From Yersinia pekkanenii (lineage in GTDB: Bacteria > Pseudomonadota > Gammaproteobacteria > Enterobacterales > Enterobacteriaceae), in NCBI RefSeq assembly GCF_001152565.1, contig NZ_CQAZ01000014.1, positions 49,512 through 113,511 of the forward strand: a stretch of DNA of 64,000 nucleotides, in the 5' to 3' direction. A program made the translations under genes and the position numbers. Of the stretch, positions 46,100 through 57,300 are shown one piece after another. The notes below the pieces were generated by a model. It had not been told where the DNA came from, did no database searches, and was given only the letters and a program-made list of their open reading frames with translations. Every line of letters starts with the position of its first letter. The first letter of the stretch is position 1.

Positions 46100-49000
46100 A
46101 TGTCTAATGCTATCGTATTGAAAAAAATCAGTGAATCACGCCGTGATGCATTGGTTAATTATGCCATTGCCGAAAATAAATTTGATGAAAAAATAAAAAC
46201 TGCTGACGAATTGTACCAACACTTACTGCTGGATACCAAAATCAGCAACGAAGTAAAAACCACTAAAGTGGCGGAAGCCATCAGCAGCCTGCAACTCTAT
46301 ATTGAACGCTGTGTTGACGGAGCCGAACCTGACGCCGCTGCTGATAAAGTTGCCAAGCATTTCAGCACCGATAACTTCCTGGATAACTGGAGTATTTACA
46401 ACAAACGTTACTCTCGTTGGGCCGGTAAAGAAAAGCTGAAATACTATGCCGCCGATTATATTGACCCCACCTTACGTTATAATAAAACAGAACTGTTTAC
46501 TGAGTTTGAACAAAGTATTAATCAGGCTAAGCTGACTGAAAATGCAGTGACAAAAGCGATGCAAAAATATCTGATTAGCTATGAAAAACTAGCACGGTTG
46601 GATACCATCAGCCACCTTGTCGTACCTGAAAAAAATACACACTTCTTTATTGGGCGCACTAAAGAAATACCCTATCAGTATTTTTGGCGCAGTTGTGCAG
46701 AAGATAAAACTTTAAGTGAAAATCAATTCACTTGGTCAGAATGGAAGAAAGTTAATAGTAATATCGATGGATTAAAAAAAGATCACATTACCGTTTTCTG
46801 GCAAAGAAATAGATTGCATGTCTTATGGGAATCCAGTGAAATTAGAAAAACAAAAGATAACAAAGAAATAACCATCAATTATGTTAACTTTTGTTATAAA
46901 AATGATGATGACAATTGGATAAACTATGATAAATATGAAGTAGAAAATGACATTACTAAATTTAATATTAATAAATTAAACAAAATAGATGAAAATTATA
47001 CTGACGGGTTAGGTTCTCATTTTGAAATAGAAACAATAGAGAACCCAACAGGATTAACCGCAAAAGGAGATTTGACATTAATTTATAATAACGCTGAGAC
47101 TCTACTGTCTCAATCAAGGACGTTTAGATCAACATCAATAAGTGCAGAACATATCACCATCACCCATATAAATATTTATTTTGAAAATGGTTCAGTAGAA
47201 ACAATTGAAAATAAAATAATAAAAATAACCATACTGAATAAAAAAGAAAAACCCACACATATTTCCTTCAATTGGAAAACAACTGCAGGGCATAGTAACC
47301 CTGATGGCTCAAATATTATTATTACTGACAAACCAACGAAACTGGAGGTAGGCGATCCTATTAATTTAATCAGTAGCTTACAAGTCAGCATCGACAAACT
47401 TTTTGATTACAACGTACAAGATAAGTTCGTTACTCTGGGAGCCTTTAATCAGTCCTATGGCATTTATCTGTGGGAACTGTTTTTCCATATCCCATTGTTA
47501 GCATCTGCCCGTTTCCTTACCGAACAACGTTTTGATGAAGCTGAGCGCTGGTTGAAATTCCTGTTTAATAGCGCCGGTTACCGCGATGCTAAAGGTAAAT
47601 TACAACAAGAAGGTGATAAAACCCGCCATTGGAATATATTGCCACTACAAAAAGATACTGACTGGGACAGCGCTACTATGCTGGCGACCAATGATCCTGA
47701 CGTTATTGCCATGAAAGATCCGATGCAATATAAGTTAGCGGTCTTTATGCGCACACTGGATGTATTAATTACCCGTGGTGATCAAGCTTATCGTCAATTG
47801 GAACACGACACACTGGTCGATGCCAAAATGTATTACGTGCAGGCCAGCCAATTATTAGGGCCACGCCCTGAAATTACGGTCGCACATGACTGGAAAGATC
47901 TGAGTTTACAAGATAACGCGAAGTCCATCGCCGACGACAAATCAGACGGCAACTTCTTGCCACCCTACAACGAAGTACTGCTTGCCTACTGGGATAAGCT
48001 CGATATTCGTCTGTATAACTTGCGCCACAATCTCAGCCTGGACGGTCAGTTGCAGCATTTGCCACCGTTTGCGACGCCAGTTGATCCTAAAGAGTTACAA
48101 CGCGAGCATGGTGTCGGTGATGGTATCAGCACTTCTCTCACACTGCTGGCCGCGGCCACCAGTCTATACCGTTTCCCATTGCTGTTAGAGCGCGCCAAAG
48201 GGGCGGTCAGCTCAGTGATGCAATTTGGTAATGCATTGCAAAACGCCTTGGAAAAGCAAGATAACGAAGCCCTGACTCTATTGCTACAAAAGCAGCAGCA
48301 ATGGGTATTGAAACAAACCTTCGACATCCAAAACACGAATATAGAGATCCTGCGCAGTAGCCGTACCGCCACCAAAGTGATGCAAAGCAGCGCTGAAGAA
48401 CGCTGGGATTACTATAAGAAATTAATTAAAGAGGGGATTTCCAGCGATGAGCAGAAAGTTTTAATTTCCCGTACTGCTGCACATCTTCTGAATATGAGCT
48501 CGATAGTACCAACCACTCTCGGAGCAGCACTCGATCTGGCACCCAATATCTTTGGACTCGCCGATGGTGGCTCTCGTTGGGGAGCGGTTGCACAAGCCAC
48601 TGGCTACTCCATGCAACTGACCTCCTATGCCACCGATCAGGGTGCAAACATCATCGATATCAGGGCCAACCATGCACGCCGTGAGCAAGAATGGCAGTTA
48701 CAGCAAACCTTGGCAGAGAAAGACGTAGCACAGTTACAAGAGCAGCTCACTGGCCTGGATCTGCAGATTTCAATGGCAGAAAAGCAGCGCAATCTGGCTG
48801 AAATGGAGCAATCCCACTCACTGGCGATTTACCAGATGCAAACCACCCGCTTTAGCGGTAAAGAGCTGTACAACTGGATGGTTGGCCGCCTGTCTGGCTT
48901 GTATTACCAACTGTTCGATGCCGCTCAACCACTGTGCCTGATGGCAAAAAGCGCGCTGGAACGTGATATCGACAAAAATAAAACACAGCATCTGTTCACT

Positions 49001-49360
49001 CGCTCAGGTTGGAATGATCTGTATCAGGGGCTGCTGGCCGGTGAAGATCTGATGCTAAATCTGCAAAAGCTGGAAAATATCTGGCTGATTGAAGATGAAC
49101 GCGCATTAGAAGTGGATCGTACCGTCTCTCTGGCTGAAGTTTATCGTCGTGCTACCCCGGGTAGCTTTGATTTATCCAAGGCGATTGCTGATGCTGTAGA
49201 TGCCAAAGAGGATACCAGTGGTGGCATGGTTAGCATCAAAGAGGGCATCTTAACCGCCACACTCAACATCAATGACCTGGCATTAGATAAAGACTATCCA
49301 GCAGCCATGCAATTAGGCAGCAAACGCCGTATCAAACAGATCAGCGTTACAGACTTATGA
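46100..49360 (+). CDS. tcaB: Tc toxin subunit TcaB, truncated at the C-terminus
   Basis: A 1086-residue C-terminal part of a split TcA. It aligns with the second half of the copy at 51378: KTTKVAEAISSLQLYIERC near the start, then a shell/receptor region (about 195-430, AT-rich), then the helical translocation region (YLWELFFHIPLLASARFLTE onwards) up to KQISVT. There it reads DL and stops, whereas the other copy continues for 94 residues that include the end of the TcB-binding domain. The break is a fusion point to tcaC sequence, not a point mutation. Loading of a TcB-TcC cocoon is therefore doubtful. Confidence 0.87.
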   Translation: MSNAIVLKKISESRRDALVNYAIAENKFDEKIKTADELYQHLLLDTKISNEVKTTKVAEAISSLQLYIERCVDGAEPDAAADKVAKHFSTDNFLDNWSIYNKRYSRWAGKEKLKYYAADYIDPTLRYNKTELFTEFEQSINQAKLTENAVTKAMQKYLISYEKLARLDTISHLVVPEKNTHFFIGRTKEIPYQYFWRSCAEDKTLSENQFTWSEWKKVNSNIDGLKKDHITVFWQRNRLHVLWESSEIRKTKDNKEITINYVNFCYKNDDDNWINYDKYEVENDITKFNINKLNKIDENYTDGLGSHFEIETIENPTGLTAKGDLTLIYNNAETLLSQSRTFRSTSISAEHITITHINIYFENGSVETIENKIIKITILNKKEKPTHISFNWKTTAGHSNPDGSNIIITDKPTKLEVGDPINLISSLQVSIDKLFDYNVQDKFVTLGAFNQSYGIYLWELFFHIPLLASARFLTEQRFDEAERWLKFLFNSAGYRDAKGKLQQEGDKTRHWNILPLQKDTDWDSATMLATNDPDVIAMKDPMQYKLAVFMRTLDVLITRGDQAYRQLEHDTLVDAKMYYVQASQLLGPRPEITVAHDWKDLSLQDNAKSIADDKSDGNFLPPYNEVLLAYWDKLDIRLYNLRHNLSLDGQLQHLPPFATPVDPKELQREHGVGDGISTSLTLLAAATSLYRFPLLLERAKGAVSSVMQFGNALQNALEKQDNEALTLLLQKQQQWVLKQTFDIQNTNIEILRSSRTATKVMQSSAEERWDYYKKLIKEGISSDEQKVLISRTAAHLLNMSSIVPTTLGAALDLAPNIFGLADGGSRWGAVAQATGYSMQLTSYATDQGANIIDIRANHARREQEWQLQQTLAEKDVAQLQEQLTGLDLQISMAEKQRNLAEMEQSHSLAIYQMQTTRFSGKELYNWMVGRLSGLYYQLFDAAQPLCLMAKSALERDIDKNKTQHLFTRSGWNDLYQGLLAGEDLMLNLQKLENIWLIEDERALEVDRTVSLAEVYRRATPGSFDLSKAIADAVDAKEDTSGGMVSIKEGILTATLNINDLALDKDYPAAMQLGSKRRIKQISVTDL

Positions 49361-50819
49361 CGCTAATGCCGTTCCAGCTAATGGCCTGAACTATGAAACC
49401 ATCCTGAAGAAAGAGGACAAACTCGGCACACCGATTGAAGACACCTATATTGGTCAAAGTGAAGTGATCTACCTCGCAGAACATCAGTTACACGGGCTGG
49501 TATGTTGCACCACAACAGCAGTGTTTGATGAAGTTTCACTGACGGCATTAGACAAGATGCTGCCTGCAGGTAATCAGCGGAATGAAGAACTGGAGAAAGC
49601 CGGTTATGACCAGGCACCACGTCTATTTCCTCGCGAAGGTGAAGCAGAAGTGTGGGTCGCCCACCGTGGCTTCACTGATTATGCTGACGCCGATCAATTC
49701 TATCGGCCACTGGCTCAGCGAAGTACCTGGCTGGTCGGTTTAACGTCCCTCATTTGGGATAAGTATTGTTATGCCGTTATCGCCATCACGCTCGCTGATG
49801 GCAGTACCACCAAAGCCGAATATGACTATCGCTTTATCACCCCGTACCAATTAACGGATATCAACGATAACGTGCATCAGGTTGCATTGGATGGCTTTGG
49901 CCGGGTCACCTCTTCACGCTTTTGGGGAACGGAATTACATGAGGGCCTCCTGGTTGACTGCGGATCCACTGATGCGCCATTTACTGCACCACAGAGTATC
50001 GAAGAGGCTATTGCAAAAGAGAATGAGATCATCCCTGTGGCTCAATTCTCGGTTTATCAGCCATTTAGCTGGATGATAAAACTTTACGGTTCAACGGTAG
50101 TTGAGTGGCTAAGTTATTTAAAAGACATGCAGGAGATGATGTCTGAACTCCCAGAGGAGGAGCAAAAAGAATGGATAAAAGAACCTGTTTTAACGCTAGA
50201 AAGCCTTATCCAAAACCAGTTCATCACCGAAGAGGGTTATATCTGCACTCTGGGTTATCGCCGATGGCTGCGACAGAGCAAGTATCCATTCAGTGAAGCA
50301 ATGGGAATTGAGATCGATAACCACACTCAACGACGCCACCCGCCCCATGCCATGACGGTGGTTACCGACCGCTATGATCGTGATCAGCAAAAGCAACAAC
50401 ATCAGCAAGCCATTGTGTGCAGCGATGGCTTTGGCCGCGCATTGCAATCGGCACAGCGTGTTGAAACTGGCGAAGCTTATATCCGGCAAGAAAATGGCAA
50501 TCTGTTCACTGAAAACAAGCAACCCGCAGTTGAAATTAGCGATCAGCGCTGGGCGGTTTCTGGCCGCGTCGAATATGACAACAAAGGGCTGGCCATCCGC
50601 GCCTATCAACCTTACTTCCTTGATGACTGGCGCTATATCAGCGATGACAGCGCCCGCACTGATACCTACGCCGATGCCCATGTTTACGACCCGCTGGGGC
50701 GTGAAATCAAGGTAATTACCGCGAAGGGATATCTGCGCCGGGCGCAATACTTCCCATGGTTTGTGATCAGTGAGGATGAGAACGACACCGCAGCAGAAGT
50801 TAGCGCAAGTAAAAACTAA
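49350..50819 (+). pseudogene. tcaC: 3' fragment of tcaC (TcB subunit)
   Basis: From 49359 the frame +2 relative to tcaB reads DANAVPANGLNYETILKK and on for about 486 residues, matching the last third of TcaC/TcdB proteins (VWVAHRGFTDYADADQFYRP, YDYRFITPYQLTDINDN, RVTSSRFWGTE, RHPPHAMTVVTDRYD, YLRRAQYFPWFVISEDENDT). There is no start codon with a ribosome binding site and no N-terminal SpvB part. It abuts the truncated tcaB directly. The missing 5' part of a tcaC lies at 57654-60660. Confidence 0.88.
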
Positions 50820-50835
50820 CACTATCAGCCATTAA

Positions 50836-50864
50836 CCCTGACCGGCCTGCATTGGCGGTCAGGG
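50836..50864 (+). terminator. Strong hairpin after the tcaC fragment
   Basis: CCCTGACCG and CGGTCAGGG pair over 9 bp with an 11-nt loop, 16 bp after the stop codon. No T-run follows, so it may be a terminator remnant or RNA-end stabiliser. Confidence 0.5.
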
Positions 50865-51377
50865 CCACTGATGGTGAATAACCAAAGGTAATTTATTATT
50901 TAGCCTCCTGGCGCTCAACCCATGCGAATAAATAATAATATTCTTACTTGACGCGTAAATTAAAACCATTGGCCAACCCCCGGCAAGTTGACCAGAACCA
51001 CTGTAGTCGTTCCAATATCTAAAATAGACTAAACACCCTATACCACCATATATTACAACTTATATTAGCCAGTTTTAAAAAGGGTTACCATTTCATCTTA
51101 GAGAGGCCACCCATGATCAAATAATTATTAAATTGAAATATCTAAAAATAAAATCGGATAAAAATAAAATTAATATATTCACAACATTTCAATTGGTTAC
51201 ATAATCACCAGGGGTAATTTTAAGTAATCACAGCTATTTCATAAAATTAATTAAGCGGATTTAGAGAAACTCACCGCTGTCAAGGTTAGGAATTAACTCC
51301 CTCACCGTGCGGTAGCTATGGAAATACCAGGGAATAAAAATACCTGGTCATCTCCCCCCAAAATACAGAGGTCAATT
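50865..51377 (+). promoter_or_regulatory. AT-rich upstream region of the second TcA gene
   Basis: About 510 bp without a gene. 50985-51027 resembles 42711-42753 in front of the LysR gene, and the similarity continues weakly to CATATATTACA near 51047-51057. Roughly 320 bp separate the element from the start codon, far more than at the LysR gene. CAGAGGTCAATT just before 51378 is the ribosome binding site and mirrors that of tcaA at 43770. Confidence 0.6.
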
Positions 51378-54300
51378 ATGTCCGATATGAATAACGAAAT
51401 GAATAATTCGAACGATTTTACCGATTCCTCGCTGGAAGAAATGTATGAAATATTACAAGACAGCTTGAGCTTAAGCGAAGTCCAAATATTGCATGATAAC
51501 ATCGGCAAACAGCAAAAACAGCAACAAGCGGCTGAGCGCAAATCGTCAGCACGGGGTAACCCACAACTGCAACAAGCCCAATCGCTGGAAATTCACCCTG
51601 ATAATTCAGCGCCAGCAGCAGACAGTACCGACGCCGCAGGGGCGATGCTGTACAGCAATGAGTTCATCCCTGAGCGCCATACCGAATACGTTAATGAAGG
51701 GGAGATTGCCTCCCGCTCCTCACCAGCAGCCTATCTGGCTGAACTGTATAAACATAGCAGTAAGTTACACCCCTCCTCTGAGCCCTATCATATTGATCAG
51801 CGCCGCCCGGATATCGGCCAACTGCTATTGAGTCAGGAGAATCAGGATAACGAAATCTCTACCCTGATACTGTCCAATGAGATATTAACTGAAGCTATTA
51901 GGAAAAAAAGCGGCACCGCTGATGTCAATACCCTCCTGAAAACTGCCAATGAACATTACGATGCTGAGTTTGAAAAGTGGCAACAGGTGCTTAAAGCGCG
52001 GAAAACTACGGCAGTCCAGTTGTGGCCCGCAAACATTATTGAAGAAACACCTCTACTACTTGACCTGGGAGTTTCTCCTTCCCGTTATGTAGAATTGGGA
52101 TCAACGTCTACACCTGATGTTGTATCCACCTCCTCACAGGAGATGGCCTTCTATTACGATCTGCCGCTCGCCGTGGTGGAAGAAACAGAACGCCTGCTGA
52201 CTGCAAAAAAAGACCAGAACAGCTATCGCACCGCACTTCATCGGGTATTTTTACTGTACCGTGACACCCGCCTCCCGCCACAGGTATTAGTCCCTGTCAT
52301 CCTCAAATATCAAGATGTCATAACTGACAGTTTCAGTGTGCTCTATCTGGCTAAAATTCTCCTGCAAGACTATCGCCTATCGTTGGCTGACGTCAGCAAA
52401 ATAGTCAGTATAAACCCGGATATAACCAATGATGAGTTGGGAACGCTGCTGGCACACCACCCTCAGTTAACGGAAAGTGAATGTAAATACTTGTGGCCGT
52501 TAGCTGTGGGAGAGAAAACTGATCCTTCTCGTTATGTTGTATCATTACTTGGTGTTTTCAAAAAGTTCACTGACTCCGCCCGGTGGTTTAAACGACACGA
52601 GCTCAATCTCGCTGATTTAACAGCAATGATGGCAACCCCGTCGAAAGGCACGCGGGCGACGATTTATCAACGGTTAGAACTCTCTGAGCTAGCACTGTCG
52701 ATATTGGAATTACCCGGTTTCACACTAAAAATAAAAAATAAAAACGGAAAATTGACTCTTGAAGCCCTGATGGAACTCAGCCGGTTCAACGACAGAATTA
52801 GCTCCCTGGCTGAACAGCAGGTCAGTGCTCTGTATGTGGCCCTGAAAAATGGCGAATTAACGCTACAGAAATTGGTGGCAATCATCGGCGAAAAGCCAGG
52901 TAACTTCGACTATCTACAATACACCGCTGATGCTTATAAACCCAACGATACCAATATCACCAGTTATCTCCCTAACTACAGTAATGCCTATAAATCCGGA
53001 GCCTACATTACGGATTTCAGTGATATTGAAACGGTGCTTTACTGGCAGCAAGCCGCCGGGGCGCTGCAGGTGCCTGTCAAGGTTATGCTACCGTTATATG
53101 ACCGGTTACATACTTATAAAGCGGCAGCCGGCTACCTATCGTCATTAATGAGCACCGCATTCAATGCCCTGCCAGCCCCAGACATGGCCAAAATAGAAGC
53201 CACACTGACCGAGGAATACGGCAACGCTTTGGTCCACTATTACCTGACCAATATCGCTGATAAAAACCTTAATTTGACCAACCACGATGACCTGTACAGC
53301 TATCTGTTAATTGATAACCAGGTCAGCATGGAGATTAAAACCACCCGCATTGCCGAAGCCATCTCCAGCCTGCAATTATATATCAATCGCTGCCGTTACC
53401 AGCCCAAGCAGGAACCAGGGGTCAGCCAGGCGGTATTAAAGCGGGCCTTCTTCAGCCAATGGGATCGCTATAACAAAGGCTATAGCACTTGGGCTGGCAT
53501 TAAACAACTGGCCTGGTTCCCGGAAAACTATATTGATCCGGCGATGCGTATCGGCCAGACCAGCATGATGGAAACCCTGCTACAGACCATCAATCAGGGG
53601 CAGCTCTCTGCCGACACCGTACAGGCAGCATTCAAAACCTACCTGACCGAATTTGAAGAGATTGCCAACCTGAGCGTGATCAGCGGTTATCACAATGATG
53701 CCAGTATCGAACAAGGACTCACTTATTTTATTGGTGAAAGCCTCACCGCCCCACCGGCTTACTACTGGCGAACCGTTGATCACGCCCAGTTCAGCGAGGG
53801 TAAATTCCCGGCGACCGCCTGGTCCGAGTGGAAAAAAATCACCGCTGCGGCCACCCCCTACCAACAACTTATCCGCCCAGTCCGCTTTAATGGCCGCCTG
53901 TATCTGTTGTGGCTGGAGCGTAACGAAGACACCGTCAACAGAAAAACCGAGGTCAGTCAAAAATGGCGCTACCAACTAAAATTGTCTCATCTGCGTTACG
54001 ACGGGACCTGGAGCGTGCCCTTTAGCTTTGATACCCAAATCGACGAGAGTGACTTCAACGAGAATAGCGCTAAAAAAGAGTACGGCAGTGGCCTGCATTG
54101 CACCACCTCAGGGACACCAACTCAAATACGAGTCTGCCTGTATAAGAAACAAGCCAGTTACAGTAAAGATAGCCCGGCCAAGCTCTGGGTTATTGATGAG
54201 ATGATGACGCTCACTGAACTGACAGACGCCGCAGATATTGCCTCTTGGGTCACCAGCCAGGTCAATGAGTTTGATACCCTGGATCAGCGCCGTATCGGTA

Positions 54301-57300
54301 ATCTTTCTAGCGAGGAAATCAAATTATCCGTTAATCACTCAAGTAATAAACCCCCTGTGCGAGCTGCCGCGACCGGCTTACAAAATATACAGGGTTTTGC
54401 CAATTCCCCGTTTGGTTTTACTGATATTAAAATTCTGAATTCAACAGAAAAAGACATAACTCTACAATTTAAACCCAACCCGGTAACAATACTGGGCGTT
54501 GACAATAATACCCAACTAACAGCAAACGCCAAAAGAACCCTACAGAGGATGCGTGATAAATATGATGATGCCAATAAGCCTTGTATCGTCTATAGCGGAT
54601 CCATTCGTCTTACATCAAATGATTTACCATCTTCATATGGTCGTCCAAAGAATGAATATTATACTTGTGCTATTGATATTGTTATCGCTCACCGTGACTC
54701 ACACAATTTTACCATTCATATGCGCACTCAAGATACTGAATATTCTGGGGAAATGGATTATGGTGACAGACAGACGGTATTTGAAGAAGCCTTCGGGAAT
54801 AAAAAACTACGCTTACCCAATAATAAATTTATAGTCTTGGACTGGTTAGGTCGTCAGGGCCGCATAAAAGATATTACGATCGAATCCTATACTTCACTGG
54901 CCCAACTTTATGAGCCTGACTGGGCGAATTTATTTGACGATACCACTTATGTCACCAGGCAGAGTCGCTCCTATATCCATGCCCCTGACTCATTGATAGT
55001 AAACGTATCTTTAGGGGGGGAAACTAAGACCGAGACGTGTAAATTATCAATAGATCAATCGAAAGCCACTTACCAATGGGATAAGCCGATGGAAGTGACA
55101 CTGCCTATCCCTGCAAATTCAAAACACATCGATATTGATATCAAAATGACCGCCCCGGCCCCCGAGGGATTATTCTATGGTGCCATGGAACAGAGCATCC
55201 CTATTACTGTTATTCCGGTTGCCTCAGATAACTATCTAACGCTAAAAACCAATAAGGCTCAAGCCCAGTATCTGGAATGGGGCAAACAGAATAAGTATCA
55301 AGTGCGCCTGAACACCTTATTTGCCAAACAACTGGTGCGCCTCGCCGACAGTGGCATTGATAATATTCTCAGCCCCAATACTCAATTAATCAGGGAACCT
55401 AATCTCGGCGACAATACTAATCACGCCGCTCACCAATCTGTGGATTTTGGCGGGGCCAATGCCCTCTATTTCTGGGAGCTGTTCTACTATACCCCGATGC
55501 TGGTGATGCAACGCCTGCTACAAGAGCAGGACTTTGATCTGGCCAGCCACTGGCTGAACTATGTCTTTAATCCTGCCCAAGACGGCACCCCATGGAATAC
55601 CCGCCCTCTGCAGGAAGATACTGCCTGGAATAAGACACCGCTAGACTCCACCAACCCGGATGCCGTGGCACAGGCAGATCCGATGCATTACAAACTCAGC
55701 ACCTTTATGCGCCTGCTGGATTTACTGCTGGCCCGTGGCGACCAGGCCTACCGTCGCTTGCAACGCGGTAGCCTGGCGGAAGCCAAAATGTGGTATGTAC
55801 AGGCCAGCACCTTGCTGGGAGAAGAACCCGAACGCTCGGCGAACATCACTCCGTGGAAAGCCCAGACGCTGAAAGACGCAGCCGGTCAACAAAACCGTCT
55901 CTTTATGCCGCAGCATAATACCAAACTGCAAGGCTACCATCAGACCCTGAAACTACGGCTGTATAACCTGCGCCACAACCTGTCGATCGACGGTCAGCCG
56001 CAACTACCGCCGATGTTTGACGCCCCGGCCGATCCCAAAAAATTACTGAGCGAGGCCGCAACTGCATCTCAAGATGGCAAGCCCTTGCCAAATGGCATCA
56101 CTATCGGCTTGCAACGCTTCCCGGTGATACTGGACAGCGCCAGAAGCATGGTCGGGCAATTAATTCAGTTTGGGAATAGTTTATCCAACGTGATTGAGCG
56201 CCAGGATGCCGAACAGATGGCGACACTGATGCAAACTCAAGGCAAAGAGTTGCTGGCACAAAGTGTCTCGATGCAAAAGAAAAGCCTGGAGGAACTGCAT
56301 CACGAAACCATCGGGTTGGCCGCAGCACTGGCTGGCGCGCAAGGGCGCTATGAACACTATAACGCGCTCTATGACGAAAATATCAACACCGGTGAAACCA
56401 GTGCCATTGTGCTACGGTCCACCGCAGGCTACATCGCCGGAACAACACAAGCCTTGCATATGACTGCCGCAGCACTGGATATGGTGCCAAATATCTACGG
56501 GATGGCGGTAGGTGGAGCCCGTTATGGTTCAATCGCCAATGCCATTGCCATCGGTTCCAGTATTGCTTCAACCACATCTTATTTGGCCGCTGAGGGGATA
56601 ACCACCACCGAGATGTACCGCCGCCGTCGCCAAGAGTGGGGTATTGCCAGGGACAGTGCCAACACGGAGGTTGAGCAGCTCAGCGCACAGCAAAAAGCAC
56701 TGAAAATCCGTTACACCGGGGCGGTGTTACAAACCACCTATCTGGAAACACAACAGGCACAACATCAGGCTCAATACGCGCTGATGACCAGTAAGTTTAC
56801 CAATTTAGCACTCTATAGCTGGATGCGAGGTCGTCTGTCAGAATTGTATTCCCAATTCTACGACCAGACCGTGTCACGCTGTCTGCGAGCACAATACGGT
56901 TACCAGTGGGAAACCCTGGATACGACCGCCTATATTAAACCGAGTGCCTGGCTGGGGGGGCGTGCCGGCTTGCTGTGCGGCGAAGCTCTGATGTTAAATC
57001 TGGCGACCATGGAAGAGGCTTACCAGAAATGGGAAGGACGGGCGCTGGAAGTGGAACGTACCCTTTCACTGGCAGAGCTTTATCAGGCACAGGGTAGCTT
57101 TAACTTAGCGGAAAAAGTCGCTGAGTATGTCAATGCCGGACCAACAGCAGAGCACAGCATCGGCAAGGGGAGCACTCTCAGCATCAAAGAAAACATCTTA
57201 AGCGCTTCATTCAATATCAATGAGTTGCAACTCAGTGACGACTATCCCACAGCAATGAGATTAGGGGACCGACGCTTATTTAAACAAATCAGCGTGACCC

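Noticed and set aside
51318..51377. Earlier start of the single-chain TcA gene at 51318
   Set aside because: No ribosome binding site; the ATG at 51378 has CAGAGG at the correct distance and matches the tcaA start region.
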